Part shown: positions 9,420 to 18,404 of the stretch, one piece after another
How the letters are laid out: the number at the start of each line of letters is the position of its first letter
Position numbering within the stretch: position 1 is the first letter of the stretch
Origin: Thalassospira sp. MCCC 1A01428
Lineage (GTDB): Bacteria > Pseudomonadota > Alphaproteobacteria > Rhodospirillales > Thalassospiraceae
Direction of reading: 5' to 3'
NCBI RefSeq assembly: GCF_002115825.1
Contig: NZ_JFJZ01000003.1
Span: forward strand, 124,001-188,000
DNA: 64,000 bases
Notes under the pieces: generated by a model
Seen by the model: the letters and a program-made list of their open reading frames with translations, nothing else
The model's database searches: none
Told to the model about the DNA's origin: nothing
Position numbers and translations under genes: made by a program

Positions 9420-9969
9420 TAAATTCCCCATCCAAAATGAACCGCGCCCCACACGGGTGGGGCAAATATCGTGCGCCGTTTGTAACCGAGCTGCCATCGA
9501 CAAACAACGGCAAAGAAGCAAAACCGCCCTTTTGCGCCCCCATAGCAGACATGTGCGGCGACAAAAGACCGATTCCCGAACACATCAGGCCACAAAACTA
9601 TGCCTGATCTGGTATTTAAGGGCCAATGCGCAACCATACTGGCCATAAATTGCCCGAACCGCCCCTGCGCGGCCCCCTTCCCCCACCAGACTTTGGTCGC
9701 ATATCCATCCCTGCCTGGCACATCCTGTATCAGCGCAAACCGCATAATTCCGCCGCTTTTACCCAGCCTGCGCGCCCGGTACCGGCAGTTAACCCGGGTT
9801 ATTCGACTAAGGGTTATCTTATGAGGGCGACACAAAGCTGATAGGAAAATTTCGTGGCACGTCGCGCAACCTGCGCGATTGCCCCGACAAATTTCAAAAA
9901 GTCCGGGTGCGCAAAATTTGCGGCCAAACCCGGCGCGGGAAGGTTCACATCCGAGGAAGGAGACGCGCA
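9420..9969. other. 550-bp intergenic region between divergent ettA and DUF4212 genes
   Basis: No convincing gene. A 183-codon minus-strand frame here has a Cys/Arg/Trp-rich composition, no ribosome site and no recognisable domain. The region must hold both divergent promoters; a dyad and repeated GGGTTAT motifs lie at its right side. Confidence 0.6.
9790..9817 (+). promoter_or_regulatory. Palindrome and GGGTTAT repeats upstream of the DUF4212/symporter operon
   Basis: TAACCCGGGTTA at 9790-9801 is a perfect 12-bp palindrome. GGGTTAT occurs at 9796-9802 and again at 9811-9817, 15 bp apart. It is a candidate regulator site about 155 bp upstream of the DUF4212 start; the binding protein is unknown. 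Confidence 0.35.
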
Positions 9970-10230
9970 ATGGACGACAAATCCGGCGCAGAATACTGGA
10001 GACGCAACGTCAAACTGGTTCTGACCCTGCTGGTCATCTGGTTTGTGGTCTCTTACGGTTTTGGCATTCTGTTTGTTGATGCCCTCAATACCATCACGTT
10101 CGCAGGTTTTCAGCTTGGTTTCTGGTTTGCCCAACAAGGATCGATCTATGTGTTTGCGATTCTGATCTTCGTCTATGTCCGGCAAATGAACAAACTGGAC
10201 CGGGAATTCAACGTTCGAGAAGACGAATAG
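9970..10230 (+). CDS. DUF4212 small membrane subunit of a sodium:solute symporter
   Basis: 86 residues with two membrane helices (LVLTLLVIWFVVSYGFGIL and a second around QQGSIYVFAILIFVYV). A short C-terminal tail, RQMNKLDREFNV, follows. Family members sit directly before an SSS-family symporter, as here (35-bp gap), and are thought to be a small partner analogous to YjcH beside ActP. AAGGAG lies 7 nt before the ATG. The function as an accessory subunit is inferred from context. Confidence 0.88.
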   Translation: MDDKSGAEYWRRNVKLVLTLLVIWFVVSYGFGILFVDALNTITFAGFQLGFWFAQQGSIYVFAILIFVYVRQMNKLDREFNVREDE

Positions 10231-10265
10231 GCCCATATCGGCTGTTTGTATTGGGGAGCTTTCAA

Positions 10266-12032
10266 ATGGATCTTACGACCCTGACATATATTGCCGTGGG
10301 GCTTAGCTTTGCGCTTTATATTGGTATTGCCATCTGGGCAAAGGCCAGCACCACGGGCGAATTTTACGTGGCCGGTTCCGGGGTAAACCCGGTTGTGAAC
10401 GGCATGGCCACCGCAGCCGACTGGATGTCGGCGGCATCGTTTATTTCAATGGCGGGCCTGATTGCGTTTCTGGGCTATGGCGGATCGGTTTATCTGATGG
10501 GCTGGACAGGCGGCTATTGCCTGCTGGCAATGTTGCTGGCGCCCTATTTGCGCAAATACGGCAAATTCACCGTGCCGGAATTTATTGGCGACCGGTTTTA
10601 TTCCAGAACCGCCCGTATCGTTGCCGTGGTTTGCCTGATCTTTATTTCCTTCACCTACGTTGCCGGGCAAATGCGCGGCGTCGGTATTGTGTTTTCCCGC
10701 TTCCTTGAAGTCGACATCCTGACCGGCCTGATCATTGGTATGGGCATTGTCTTTATCTATGCCGTTCTGGGCGGGATGAAGGGCGTAACCTATACCCAGG
10801 TCGCGCAATATTGCGTGCTGATCGTGGCCTATACTGTTCCGGCAATTTTCATTGCCTTTCAGCTGACCGGCAACCCGATCCCGCAATTGGCATTTGGTTC
10901 TACCGTTAATGGCACCGGCGATTTCATGCTGGAACGTTTAAACCAGGTCGTTACCGAACTGGGCTTTCTGGAATATACAACCACCAGCAAATCCACGATC
11001 GACATTTTTGCCATTACCCTGGCATTGATGGTGGGTACAGCCGGTTTGCCGCACGTTATTGTTCGCTTCTTTACCGTACCAAAAGTGCGCGATGCCCGGT
11101 CATCCGCCGGTTGGGCGCTGGTTTTCATTGCCATTTTGTACACCACCGCCCCGGCAGTTGGCGCAATGGCCCGCCTGAACCTGACGCAAACCGTGCAAAC
11201 CGGCCCGGTTGGTGCGGAAGACGGCAACCTTGTTTTCGAACAACGCCCGGACTGGATGAAACGCTGGGAATCCACCGGTCTTTTGTCCTTTGAAGACAAA
11301 AACGGCGATGGCAAAATTCAGTATTACAACGATGCCAATGCCGAATTTGCCGCCAAAGCCGAACAATATGGCTGGAAAGGCAATGAGTTAAAGGTCGATA
11401 ACGACATTATGGTGCTGGCCAACCCGGAAATTGCGCAGTTGCCCAACTGGGTGATTGCCCTGGTGGCAGCCGGTGGTATTGCCGCCGCCCTGTCAACCGC
11501 AGCCGGGTTGTTATTGGTGATTTCATCCAGCATTTCGCATGACTTGCTTAAAAGCACCTTCACCCCCGATATGACCGAAAAACAGGAACTGTTAACCGGC
11601 CGTATTGCCGCCGCCGTTGCCATCGGCATTGCCGGGTATCTTGGCTATAACCCGCCCGGCTTTGTGGCCCAGGTGGTCGCCTTTGCCTTTGGTCTGGCCG
11701 CTGCTTCGCTGTTCCCGGTTATCATCATGGGGATTTTCTCGAAGAAAATTAACCGTGAAGGTGCCATTGCCGGGATGCTGACCGGGCTTGTTTTCACCAT
11801 GGGGTATATCATTACCTATAAGGGTGTTTTCATTGCCCCGATCCTGCCCAATACCGCTGAATACTGGCTGCTTGGCATTTCGCCCGAAGGTATCGGCGCG
11901 GTTGGCATGGTGCTTAACTTTGCCGTGGCCTTTGCGGTATCAAAAGTAACCGCCGAACCGCCGCAACGCATTCAGGATATGGTCGAACATATCCGCGTTC
12001 CCAAAGGGGCCGGTGCCGCAATCGACCATTAA
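10266..12032 (+). CDS. Sodium:solute symporter (SSS family, VC_2705/ActP-like)
   Basis: 588 residues with about 13 membrane helices. GEFYVAGSGVNPVVNGMATAADWMSAASF is the substrate/sodium signature of this branch (shown here to its first half only as a motif, residues ~30-60). Family members import small carboxylates such as acetate. A soluble loop around residues 340-385 contains DKNGDGKIQ, an EF-hand-like calcium-loop motif. The ATG at 10266 is preceded by GGGGAGC; an upstream in-frame TTG at 10251 overlaps that site. It is followed by a strong terminator, then by the DUF294 and exonuclease genes that accompany this symporter subfamily in many Proteobacteria. The substrate is not determinable from sequence. 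Confidence 0.9.
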   Translation: MDLTTLTYIAVGLSFALYIGIAIWAKASTTGEFYVAGSGVNPVVNGMATAADWMSAASFISMAGLIAFLGYGGSVYLMGWTGGYCLLAMLLAPYLRKYGKFTVPEFIGDRFYSRTARIVAVVCLIFISFTYVAGQMRGVGIVFSRFLEVDILTGLIIGMGIVFIYAVLGGMKGVTYTQVAQYCVLIVAYTVPAIFIAFQLTGNPIPQLAFGSTVNGTGDFMLERLNQVVTELGFLEYTTTSKSTIDIFAITLALMVGTAGLPHVIVRFFTVPKVRDARSSAGWALVFIAILYTTAPAVGAMARLNLTQTVQTGPVGAEDGNLVFEQRPDWMKRWESTGLLSFEDKNGDGKIQYYNDANAEFAAKAEQYGWKGNELKVDNDIMVLANPEIAQLPNWVIALVAAGGIAAALSTAAGLLLVISSSISHDLLKSTFTPDMTEKQELLTGRIAAAVAIGIAGYLGYNPPGFVAQVVAFAFGLAAASLFPVIIMGIFSKKINREGAIAGMLTGLVFTMGYIITYKGVFIAPILPNTAEYWLLGISPEGIGAVGMVLNFAVAFAVSKVTAEPPQRIQDMVEHIRVPKGAGAAIDH

Positions 12033-12068
12033 TCTGACTGGCTGAAATTTTTTAACCAGATCCATCAG

Positions 12069-12104
12069 GACCCCCGGCATGTCAAAGACGGCCGGGGGTC
12101 TTTT
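12069..12104 (+). terminator. Rho-independent terminator after the symporter
   Basis: Perfect 10-bp stem GACCCCCGGC / GCCGGGGGTC (12069-12078/12091-12100) followed by TTTT. Confidence 0.85.
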
Positions 12105-12167
12105 ACATTAGGGTTTAACGGAACAATCTGGCATCCTTGCCAAACCGTTTTGCAACCGGGGAATGAC

Positions 12168-14042
12168 ATGAGCCTTGAACTTAAAGATATCCGCGATTTT
12201 CTGGCCGCCCATCACCCGTTCGATCTGCTGCCTGATGCCGACCTGGACCAGATTCCGGCCCGGTTGACTGCGCGGTATTTTCGCAAGGGATCTGTCATTT
12301 TACAGCCCGATATTACCTGCCTGCATTTACACATTGTGCGTACAGGCGCGGTTGAAACGCAGTCCCCCGACGGGCATTTGCTAGCCCGGTTGTCAGAAGG
12401 CGAATGTTTTGGCGTACGCGCCATGTTTCGCGGCGGCAAGGCGGCCAACCGCATTACCGCGATTGAAGACACGCTAGTTTACCAGTTGCCCGAAAGCGAT
12501 TTCCACGAACTGGCGCGCAAACACCCGCAATTTGCCTATTTCTTTGAATTGATGGGCGGCGCACGGTTGCGTGGCGGCATGCAAATGGCCGAGGACCGCG
12601 ACGAAGACCAGCTAAAACTGATGAGCCTTCAAGTCAGCGACCTGATTGCCCGCGATGTTGTCAGCCTGCCGCAAAGTGCAACCCTGCGCGAAGTTGGCCA
12701 GCATATGAGCAAGGAACGGGTTTCCTGCCTGCTTTTAACCGATGATAGCGGCAAAATTGCCGGGATCATCACCGATCGCGATTTGCGCAACCGCGTGGTT
12801 GCGCTGGGCATGGATTATGCCACTCCTGCCGCCGATATCATGACCCGCGACCCGATTTCAATTACCCCCGATGCCTATGCCTTTGATGCATTACTGACCA
12901 TGACGCGGCATAACATTCGCCATTTACCGGTGGTTGCTGCCGGGGGCGACACCCCGGTTGGCGTTATTACCACCACCAACCTGTTAATGCGCCAATCCCT
13001 GTCTGCCGTTTATATGGCCGGGCAAATCAGCAAAATGGATACCGCCGATGACATGGCAGGTGTTATTGCGCAAATCCCCGAATTACTGCGCCAGTTAATT
13101 GATGCCGGGGCAACATCGCAAAATGCCGGGCATATCGTGACCACCCTGGCCGATACAGTAACGTCACGCCTTCTGGAACTAGCCGAAAAGAAATTTGGCC
13201 CCCCGCCTGTTCCCTATGTTTGGCTGGCGGGTGGATCACAAGGGCGACAGGAACAAACAGCAATATCGGATCAGGATAACTGCCTGATACTTGATGATTC
13301 GTACGATGCCGGGCGTCATGGCGATTATTTCCGAGATCTGGCCAATTTTGTCTGCGATGGGCTTAACACCGCAGGTTACGTTTACTGCCCCGGCGAGATG
13401 ATGGCAAAAACCGACAAGTGGCGCCAGCCGGCGGCAACATGGCACCAGTATTTCACCAACTGGATCCAAACCCCCGAACCCAAAGCCCTGATGTTATGTT
13501 CGGTCTGGTTTGATTTGCGCCCGATCTATGGCAAGGCGTCGCTTTACGAACAGTTACACCGCCAGGTTGTACCAATGGCATCGGGCAACCGCATTTTTCT
13601 GGCTTTCATGGTTGGCAACGCCCAAAGCCATCAGGTGCCGTTGGGGTTTTTCCGCAATTTTGTCATGATCCGGGGTGGCGAACATGACCGGACGTTGGAC
13701 ATGAAACACAGTGGTGTGGTGCCAATTGTTGATATTGCCCGCATTCATGCGTTGGGCAATGGCATTGCGGCAGTTAACACCAGCAGCCGGTTACAGGCTG
13801 CCATTCATACCTCCTCGATCAGTGCGCAAGGGGCGCGCGATTTGATGGATGCCTATGAATTTATCAGCATCACGCGGTTAAAACATCAGGTTGCGCAAAT
13901 TCGCTCTGGCGACCGGCCCGATAATTTTTTGCGCCCCGAAAGCCTGTCGGCGTTCGAGCGAAGCCACCTGAAGGATGCCTTTAACGTGATAAAAACGCTG
14001 CAAACTGCCCTTGAAAGCAGCTTTGGCAAAAGTGGCACCTGA
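12168..14042 (+). CDS. cNMP-binding / CBS / DUF294 nucleotidyltransferase-like signalling protein
   Basis: 624 residues, four modules. A cyclic-nucleotide-binding-like fold lies at ~15-130. Two CBS domains span ~155-280 (DLIARDVVSLPQ, IAGIITDRDLRN, GVITTTNLL). A DUF294 nucleotidyltransferase fold follows at ~340-470, with GGSQGRQEQ at 355-363 and the acidic pair D368/D370. A DUF294 C-terminal helical domain occupies ~490-620. It resembles the GlnD/MJ-type nucleotidyltransferase superfamily and probably senses an adenine nucleotide or cyclic nucleotide. A GGGGAATGAC leader supports the ATG at 12168 over an upstream TTG (12150). It sits between the symporter and an exonuclease, a conserved trio, so it may regulate transport. 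Confidence 0.88.
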   Translation: MSLELKDIRDFLAAHHPFDLLPDADLDQIPARLTARYFRKGSVILQPDITCLHLHIVRTGAVETQSPDGHLLARLSEGECFGVRAMFRGGKAANRITAIEDTLVYQLPESDFHELARKHPQFAYFFELMGGARLRGGMQMAEDRDEDQLKLMSLQVSDLIARDVVSLPQSATLREVGQHMSKERVSCLLLTDDSGKIAGIITDRDLRNRVVALGMDYATPAADIMTRDPISITPDAYAFDALLTMTRHNIRHLPVVAAGGDTPVGVITTTNLLMRQSLSAVYMAGQISKMDTADDMAGVIAQIPELLRQLIDAGATSQNAGHIVTTLADTVTSRLLELAEKKFGPPPVPYVWLAGGSQGRQEQTAISDQDNCLILDDSYDAGRHGDYFRDLANFVCDGLNTAGYVYCPGEMMAKTDKWRQPAATWHQYFTNWIQTPEPKALMLCSVWFDLRPIYGKASLYEQLHRQVVPMASGNRIFLAFMVGNAQSHQVPLGFFRNFVMIRGGEHDRTLDMKHSGVVPIVDIARIHALGNGIAAVNTSSRLQAAIHTSSISAQGARDLMDAYEFISITRLKHQVAQIRSGDRPDNFLRPESLSAFERSHLKDAFNVIKTLQTALESSFGKSGT

Positions 14043-14071
14043 CAAGCAGCGCAAAGCACACAGGATACAAT

Positions 14072-14761
14072 ATGGGTCTGCACGAAAAGATACTCGACAG
14101 TCAGGTTTATCGCCGCTGGAACCGCAAGCGCGCAACCGGCCCGCTGGCGCAATTTTACGATATTGCCCCGGTCGCACCGGAACGACGAATTTCCGATATT
14201 GAATTTGTCGCGCTGGATCTGGAAACCACCGGGCTGAACCCGAAACGCGATGAAATTATCAGTGTTGGCTGGGTATTGATCCGCAATCGCGGGGTTGATT
14301 TTTCAAGCGCGCAGCATTTTCTGGTGCGCCCGACCAAAGATGTGACCGAAAGTTCTGCTGTTATTCATGGTATTCTTGACAGTCACCTTGCCGATGCCCC
14401 CGACATTGAAACCGTGCTGCGCCAGCTGTTGCCGGTTTTGGCCGGGCGCGTATTGCTGGCCCACCACGCCCCCATTGAACTTGGTTTTCTGGGGCGGGCC
14501 TGCAAAAAACTGTATGGGGCATCGCTGCAATTACCAACGGTGGATACACTGGTATTGGCGCTACGCGATATTCACCGCCAGGGCATCCCGTTTAAAAGCG
14601 GGGCGTTAAAGCTGCAAAACCTGCGCAAATTGCACAATTTACCGCCCTATCGCGCCCACAATGCCCTGACCGATGCCATCGCCACCGCCGAGCTTTTTTT
14701 GGCCCAGATCAACAAGCGTGATGCTAAAGGCGAACTTGAGCTGGACCGTGTCCTGAGATAA
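14072..14761 (+). CDS. DnaQ-like 3'-5' exonuclease
   Basis: 229 residues with the DEDDh exonuclease motifs: ExoI DLETTG (D49, E51), ExoII HHAPIELGFL, ExoIII HNALTDA (H196, D201). In ExoII the usual Asp is Glu (E136), a conservative change. It is not the replicative epsilon subunit, because it lacks the C-terminal clamp and polymerase tail and sits outside a replication context. Its partner genes are the DUF294 protein (30-bp gap) and the symporter. AGGATACAAT precedes the ATG. The substrate could be DNA, RNA or small oligonucleotides; the family is diverse. Confidence 0.85.
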   Translation: MGLHEKILDSQVYRRWNRKRATGPLAQFYDIAPVAPERRISDIEFVALDLETTGLNPKRDEIISVGWVLIRNRGVDFSSAQHFLVRPTKDVTESSAVIHGILDSHLADAPDIETVLRQLLPVLAGRVLLAHHAPIELGFLGRACKKLYGASLQLPTVDTLVLALRDIHRQGIPFKSGALKLQNLRKLHNLPPYRAHNALTDAIATAELFLAQINKRDAKGELELDRVLR

Positions 14762-14804
14762 CCCATAAGGACAAATTCACCCTAGCACCAAAGGGCGCGG
14801 CATT

Positions 14805-15323
14805 ATGTTTGTCTTTATCTTTACCACCATTGTGGTTGGCTTTGCCTGTGCCGGTTTTATCATGCTGGGGTTTCGTCTGGGCGGGCGCAAGGCGCCAAAA
14901 TACCTGATCCCGCTGACTGCGGCCCTGGGTATGTTTGGCTATATGATTTGGGATGATTACAGCTGGTTTGACCGGGTGTCATCGCGCCTGCCGCAACAGG
15001 TGGAAATCACCCAAACCTATGTCACCACCGCACCTTACAAACCCTGGACCTTGCTGGTCGCGCCGGTAAACCGGTTTAGTGCCATTGACGGTGATAAAAC
15101 CATTACCAACCCGGCCAATACCGCCCAAAAACAAATCACTACAATTTATCTGCAAAAAGGCCACCTTACCAGGGCCACCACCCGCCTGATCGATTGCGAT
15201 AGCGGACTGGCAAGCTTTATCACCCGCGACACAGCACTTGATAGCAATGGCTTTCCAACACAGATTGACGATGCAAAACCGTTGGAAAGCAACGACCCCG
15301 CCCTGATTTATACCTGCCAGTAA
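14805..15323 (+). CDS. Two-helix membrane protein of unknown function
   Basis: 172 residues. Two predicted membrane helices lie at ~1-22 and ~35-52, followed by a ~115-residue soluble tail rich in Thr with one internal and one C-terminal Cys (LIDCDSG, YTCQ). No family is recognised. It lies 43 bp after the exonuclease on the same strand and could be cotranscribed. Start codon and frame are supported by codon usage like the neighbours. Confidence 0.7.
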   Translation: MFVFIFTTIVVGFACAGFIMLGFRLGGRKAPKYLIPLTAALGMFGYMIWDDYSWFDRVSSRLPQQVEITQTYVTTAPYKPWTLLVAPVNRFSAIDGDKTITNPANTAQKQITTIYLQKGHLTRATTRLIDCDSGLASFITRDTALDSNGFPTQIDDAKPLESNDPALIYTCQ

Positions 15324-15353
15324 TGGACGCGAATGTTATATCCCAACCCGATT

Positions 15354-16376
15354 TTATGGCATCTCAATCACGATCTTGCCAAACGCCCCCTGGTTCAGCC
15401 GGTCCAGGGCGGCGGGTAAATCGTCAAGCTGGTAACGTTGATCTATGACCGGTTTGATTTTTGCCTGATCGACCGCGCGGACAAGTTTTTCCAGGGCAAG
15501 TCGATGCCCCGTGCCGATCCCGTGGACCGTCAGGTCTTTTAGCAAAATCGGCATAAGGGGCGAAGAAATCTCGAACCCCTCCAGCGCGCCGATCTGATAA
15601 ATATGCCCGCCAACCGCTGCCAGTTCAACAGCACAGCCAAGGTGCGATCCACCTACCATTTCCAGCACATGGTCTGCGCCATAATCGCCGGTAATGTTCA
15701 AAACGGCCTCAACCAGATCGTCGTTATGCCGGTCAATAACATGGTCGGCCCCCAATGCCTGTGCGCGGGCAAGTTTGCCCGCACTGCCCGAAACAATGAC
15801 ATTCGCCCCGTGCAATTTGGCGATTTGAATACCAAACAGTGCCACCCCGCCCGTTCCTTCAACCAGAACAATATCGCCTGGCTTTACACAGCCCCGACAC
15901 GTTAGCGCAAACCACGCCGTAAGTCCGGCGCAGGGCAAGGTGCTGGCCTGTGCCGCGTCAAGGCTGGCAGGTGCTGCCACAAACCAGTCCGCCGGAAGCG
16001 CAATATATTGTGCCAGCACACCGGGATAATACCCGCCCAGCGTTTTATAGGATGGTGTCCGGGCATTGCCACTGCGCGTGCCATCTTTCCAGTCCGGGGT
16101 GAAGGTGGAAATAACGGCATCGCCCACATCAAAGCGGTCAACATCCTGCCCCACCGCAACGACGCTTCCGGCCATATCGGACCCCGGCGTAAACGGAAAA
16201 GAAAGCGGCAACCCGCGGCCATTTTCCATCACCATTTTATCGCGATAGTTCAGTGAAACCGCTTTCACTTTTACCAGAACCTCGCCACGCGCCGGTTGCG
16301 GAACCGGAACATCGCGCAGTTCCAAAAACTGCCGCCCGATCTCGTCCATTTCCCAGCGCTTCATTGTTTCTGCCAT
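15354..16376 (-). CDS. Zinc-type alcohol dehydrogenase / quinone-oxidoreductase-like MDR protein
   Basis: 340 residues, medium-chain dehydrogenase/reductase fold. GRGLPLSFPFTPGSDMAG is the GroES-like substrate domain. GTGGVALFGIQIAKLHGA is the NAD(P)-binding glycine motif, and QALGADHVIDR follows. The classical catalytic Cys-x-Glu zinc ligand set and structural four-Cys lobe are not apparent, so it is closer to the zinc-independent quinone oxidoreductases. The ATG at 16376 has GGAG 7 nt upstream; a longer frame starts at 16454 without a site. It is divergent from a LysR regulator that probably controls it. Confidence 0.85.
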   Translation of the reverse strand: MAETMKRWEMDEIGRQFLELRDVPVPQPARGEVLVKVKAVSLNYRDKMVMENGRGLPLSFPFTPGSDMAGSVVAVGQDVDRFDVGDAVISTFTPDWKDGTRSGNARTPSYKTLGGYYPGVLAQYIALPADWFVAAPASLDAAQASTLPCAGLTAWFALTCRGCVKPGDIVLVEGTGGVALFGIQIAKLHGANVIVSGSAGKLARAQALGADHVIDRHNDDLVEAVLNITGDYGADHVLEMVGGSHLGCAVELAAVGGHIYQIGALEGFEISSPLMPILLKDLTVHGIGTGHRLALEKLVRAVDQAKIKPVIDQRYQLDDLPAALDRLNQGAFGKIVIEMP

Positions 16377-16441
16377 CAGGTGCTCCATGTTCATAATCAC
16401 TGAAATGCTGTTGTGTTGCGGCGACAACAGCAGGGACCGAA

Positions 16442-16472
16442 CAATTTTGCACAATTGATTATAGGCGATAAT
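16442..16472. promoter_or_regulatory. Inverted repeats in the LysR/dehydrogenase intergenic region
   Basis: CAATT...AATTG (16442-16457, 6-nt spacer) and ATTAT-AGGCG-ATAAT (16458-16472) are adjacent dyads between the divergent genes. The second has the 15-bp T-N11-A shape of LysR boxes. Confidence 0.5.
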
Positions 16473-16513
16473 CCGTTATAATTTTTACTATTTACTGAGC
16501 AGGATTCATCAAT

Positions 16514-17425
16514 ATGAAAGGCACCGAATTTGCGGAACTGAACGCCTTTATGGCCGTTACCCGCGAAAGAAGTTTTCGCAAGGCAGCACAGTTGCTTGGT
16601 CTGACGCCCTCTGCGTTAAGCCATACCATTCGGTCGCTGGAGGAACGCCTTGGTGCAAGGCTGTTAAACCGGACAACCCGCAGCGTCGCCCCGACACAGG
16701 CCGGTCAAACCCTGTTTGAGCGACTGGGCCCCGCCTTTCAGGACATTGAAGGGGCGGTTAAAGACGTAGGGGCGTTTCAAACACAGCCCCGTGGCACAGT
16801 TCGTCTTAACCTGCCCCGGTTGGCGGTTCATCGTGTTATCACCCCTATATTGGGCGATTTTACAACTGCGTATCCTGATATTCAGCTTGATTTGGTGATT
16901 GATGACAACATCACAGATGTGGTGGCAAAGGGGTTTGATGCGGGCATTCGATCCGGCGAGCTTATATCGCAAGATATGATCGCGGTTAAACTGACACCGG
17001 ATTTACGCATGGCCGTTGTCGGATCAGCGCACTATTTTCAAAAGCACGCTATTCCGCAAAAACCGGCCGACCTTAACAATCATTCCTGTGTCAGCTATCG
17101 CTGGAACGAAACCGGCACCCTTTATCCGTGGCGATTTAACAACAAAGAACAATCTGTTGACGTTAAGGTTTCGCAATCGGTTACCGTGAATGACATTGAC
17201 ATTTTATGTGAAGCGGCCCTACAGGGTGTCGGCCTTGCCCTGCTTCCTGAAAGTTTTGTTCAACCCCACATTAACAATGGCAACCTTGTCAGAGTCCTTG
17301 AGGACTGGTGCCAGCCCTTTGCCGGTTTTTACCTTTATTATCCCGACAAACCGCACATGCCGGCTGCCCTGCGGGCTTTTATTGATTTTGTAAAATTATC
17401 GCGCCGCCTGGATAAACCCGCCTGA
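16514..17425 (+). CDS. LysR-family transcriptional regulator
   Basis: 303 residues. An N-terminal winged helix (FRKAAQLLGLTPSALSHTIRSLEERLG) is followed by a two-lobed effector domain resembling the CrgA/DsdC-like branch that often controls oxidoreductases (RTTRSVAPTQAG, FDAGIRSGE). AGGA lies 12 nt before the ATG. It is divergent from the MDR dehydrogenase, and the shared gap contains a LysR-type dyad. Effector unknown. Confidence 0.9.
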   Translation: MKGTEFAELNAFMAVTRERSFRKAAQLLGLTPSALSHTIRSLEERLGARLLNRTTRSVAPTQAGQTLFERLGPAFQDIEGAVKDVGAFQTQPRGTVRLNLPRLAVHRVITPILGDFTTAYPDIQLDLVIDDNITDVVAKGFDAGIRSGELISQDMIAVKLTPDLRMAVVGSAHYFQKHAIPQKPADLNNHSCVSYRWNETGTLYPWRFNNKEQSVDVKVSQSVTVNDIDILCEAALQGVGLALLPESFVQPHINNGNLVRVLEDWCQPFAGFYLYYPDKPHMPAALRAFIDFVKLSRRLDKPA

Positions 17426-17487
17426 CACATCGTCATGGAAAAATATGAACCGCGACAATGATGGCTTACCGGTTTTAGGTTCTTGAC

Positions 17488-17519
17488 GCATCGTTATATT
17501 CAATGAAATATAGCGATGC
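17488..17519. promoter_or_regulatory. ModE-type operator upstream of modA
   Basis: Arms GCATCGTTATATT (17488-17500) and AATATAGCGATGC (17507-17519) are inverted copies with one mismatch in 13 and a 6-nt spacer. This matches the ModE consensus of two TATAT-type half sites. TTGACG at 17483-17488 could be the -35 box, so binding would block the modABC promoter. The dyad is followed by GTTTTTA and could also act as a terminator for the upstream gene. Confidence 0.75.
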
Positions 17520-17541
17520 GTTTTTATAGTGGAGTTATCCG

Positions 17542-18393
17542 ATGTCGTCGTATCTGCCCCGTTTCATCGTACGCGTTACCGCCGCCATCGGCCTTTTGAC
17601 GTTACCTGGCATGGCCCAGGCCGAAGATATTACCGTATTCGCCGCCGCCATCGGCCTTTTGACGTTACCTGGCATGGCCCAGGCCGAAGATATTACCGTA
17701 TTCGCCGCCGCCAGCCTTACAGATGCGATGGGCGAAGTTGCCAAAGCCTATGAAAAACAACACCAGAACGACCATGTGAGGCTGTCATTTGCCAGTTCTT
17801 CCACACTGGCCCGCCAGATTTCAGCAGGAGGACCGGCTGAGATTTTTATCTCGGCCAATGAAAAATGGATGGACTGGTTATCGGACCAGGACATGATCGA
17901 AGCAAACACCCGTCGCGACCTGTTGGGGAACTCGCTGGTGCTGATCGCCCCAACTGATGGCGACACAAGTGACGTGACCCTTGAAAACGGCAGCGACCTG
18001 ACATCGTTGATCGGCCCGGATGACCGCATTGCCATTGGCGACCCGGACCATGTACCAGCCGGAATTTATGGCAAACAGGCCCTGGTGCATTTGGGGATGT
18101 GGGACAAAACCGAACCCCGCCTGGCGCGCGCCGACAATGTGCGTGCAGCCCTGGCCCTGGTGGAACGCGGCGAAGCGCCGCTGGGCATTGTTTACGGCAC
18201 CGATGCCGCGATCAGCAAGGGCGTGAAAGTCATTGCGACTTTCCCGGCAAACAGCCATCCTGCCATTACATATCCGGTTGCAATAACAAAAGACATGGAA
18301 AGCCCGGCTTCTACCCGCCTGATGGCATTTTTAAAATCATCAACGGCAAGCACCATTTTTGCCAATTACGGCTTCACCTTGCCAAAGAAATAA
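17542..18393 (+). CDS. modA: Molybdate-binding periplasmic protein ModA with duplicated signal segment
   Basis: Binds molybdate or tungstate in the periplasm for the ModBC importer. The mature part is typical ModA: DITVFAAASLTDAMGEVA, FASSSTLARQISAGGPAEIF, GIVYGTDA and the VIATFPANSHPAITYPVA region. GGAG lies 7 nt before the ATG at 17542. The N-terminus is odd. A 63-bp tandem duplication repeats the hydrophobic core, the AQA cleavage site and the first mature strand. The precursor therefore has two successive potential cleavage sites and about 21 extra residues, giving 283 residues. The reading frame stays open. It leads modABC. Confidence 0.95.
   Translation: MSSYLPRFIVRVTAAIGLLTLPGMAQAEDITVFAAAIGLLTLPGMAQAEDITVFAAASLTDAMGEVAKAYEKQHQNDHVRLSFASSSTLARQISAGGPAEIFISANEKWMDWLSDQDMIEANTRRDLLGNSLVLIAPTDGDTSDVTLENGSDLTSLIGPDDRIAIGDPDHVPAGIYGKQALVHLGMWDKTEPRLARADNVRAALALVERGEAPLGIVYGTDAAISKGVKVIATFPANSHPAITYPVAITKDMESPASTRLMAFLKSSTASTIFANYGFTLPKK
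17579..17713 (+). repeat. 63-bp tandem duplication inside modA
   Basis: Positions 17579-17650 are identical to 17642-17713 (72 matching bases at a 63-bp offset, the copies overlapping by 9 bp). The period is a multiple of three, so the frame is kept. It encodes a repeated stretch around LLTLPGMAQAEDITVF. Confidence 0.97.
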
Positions 18394-18404
18394 CACACAG
18401 GCCC

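Noticed and set aside
9419-9970. 183-codon minus-strand ORF upstream of ettA
   Set aside because: Cys/Trp/Arg-rich, overlaps the ettA leader, no domain or ribosome site.
17488-17519. Dyad upstream of modA as only a terminator of the LysR gene
   Set aside because: A GTTTTTA tail follows it, but the arm sequence and position fit a ModE operator much better; dual function cannot be excluded.
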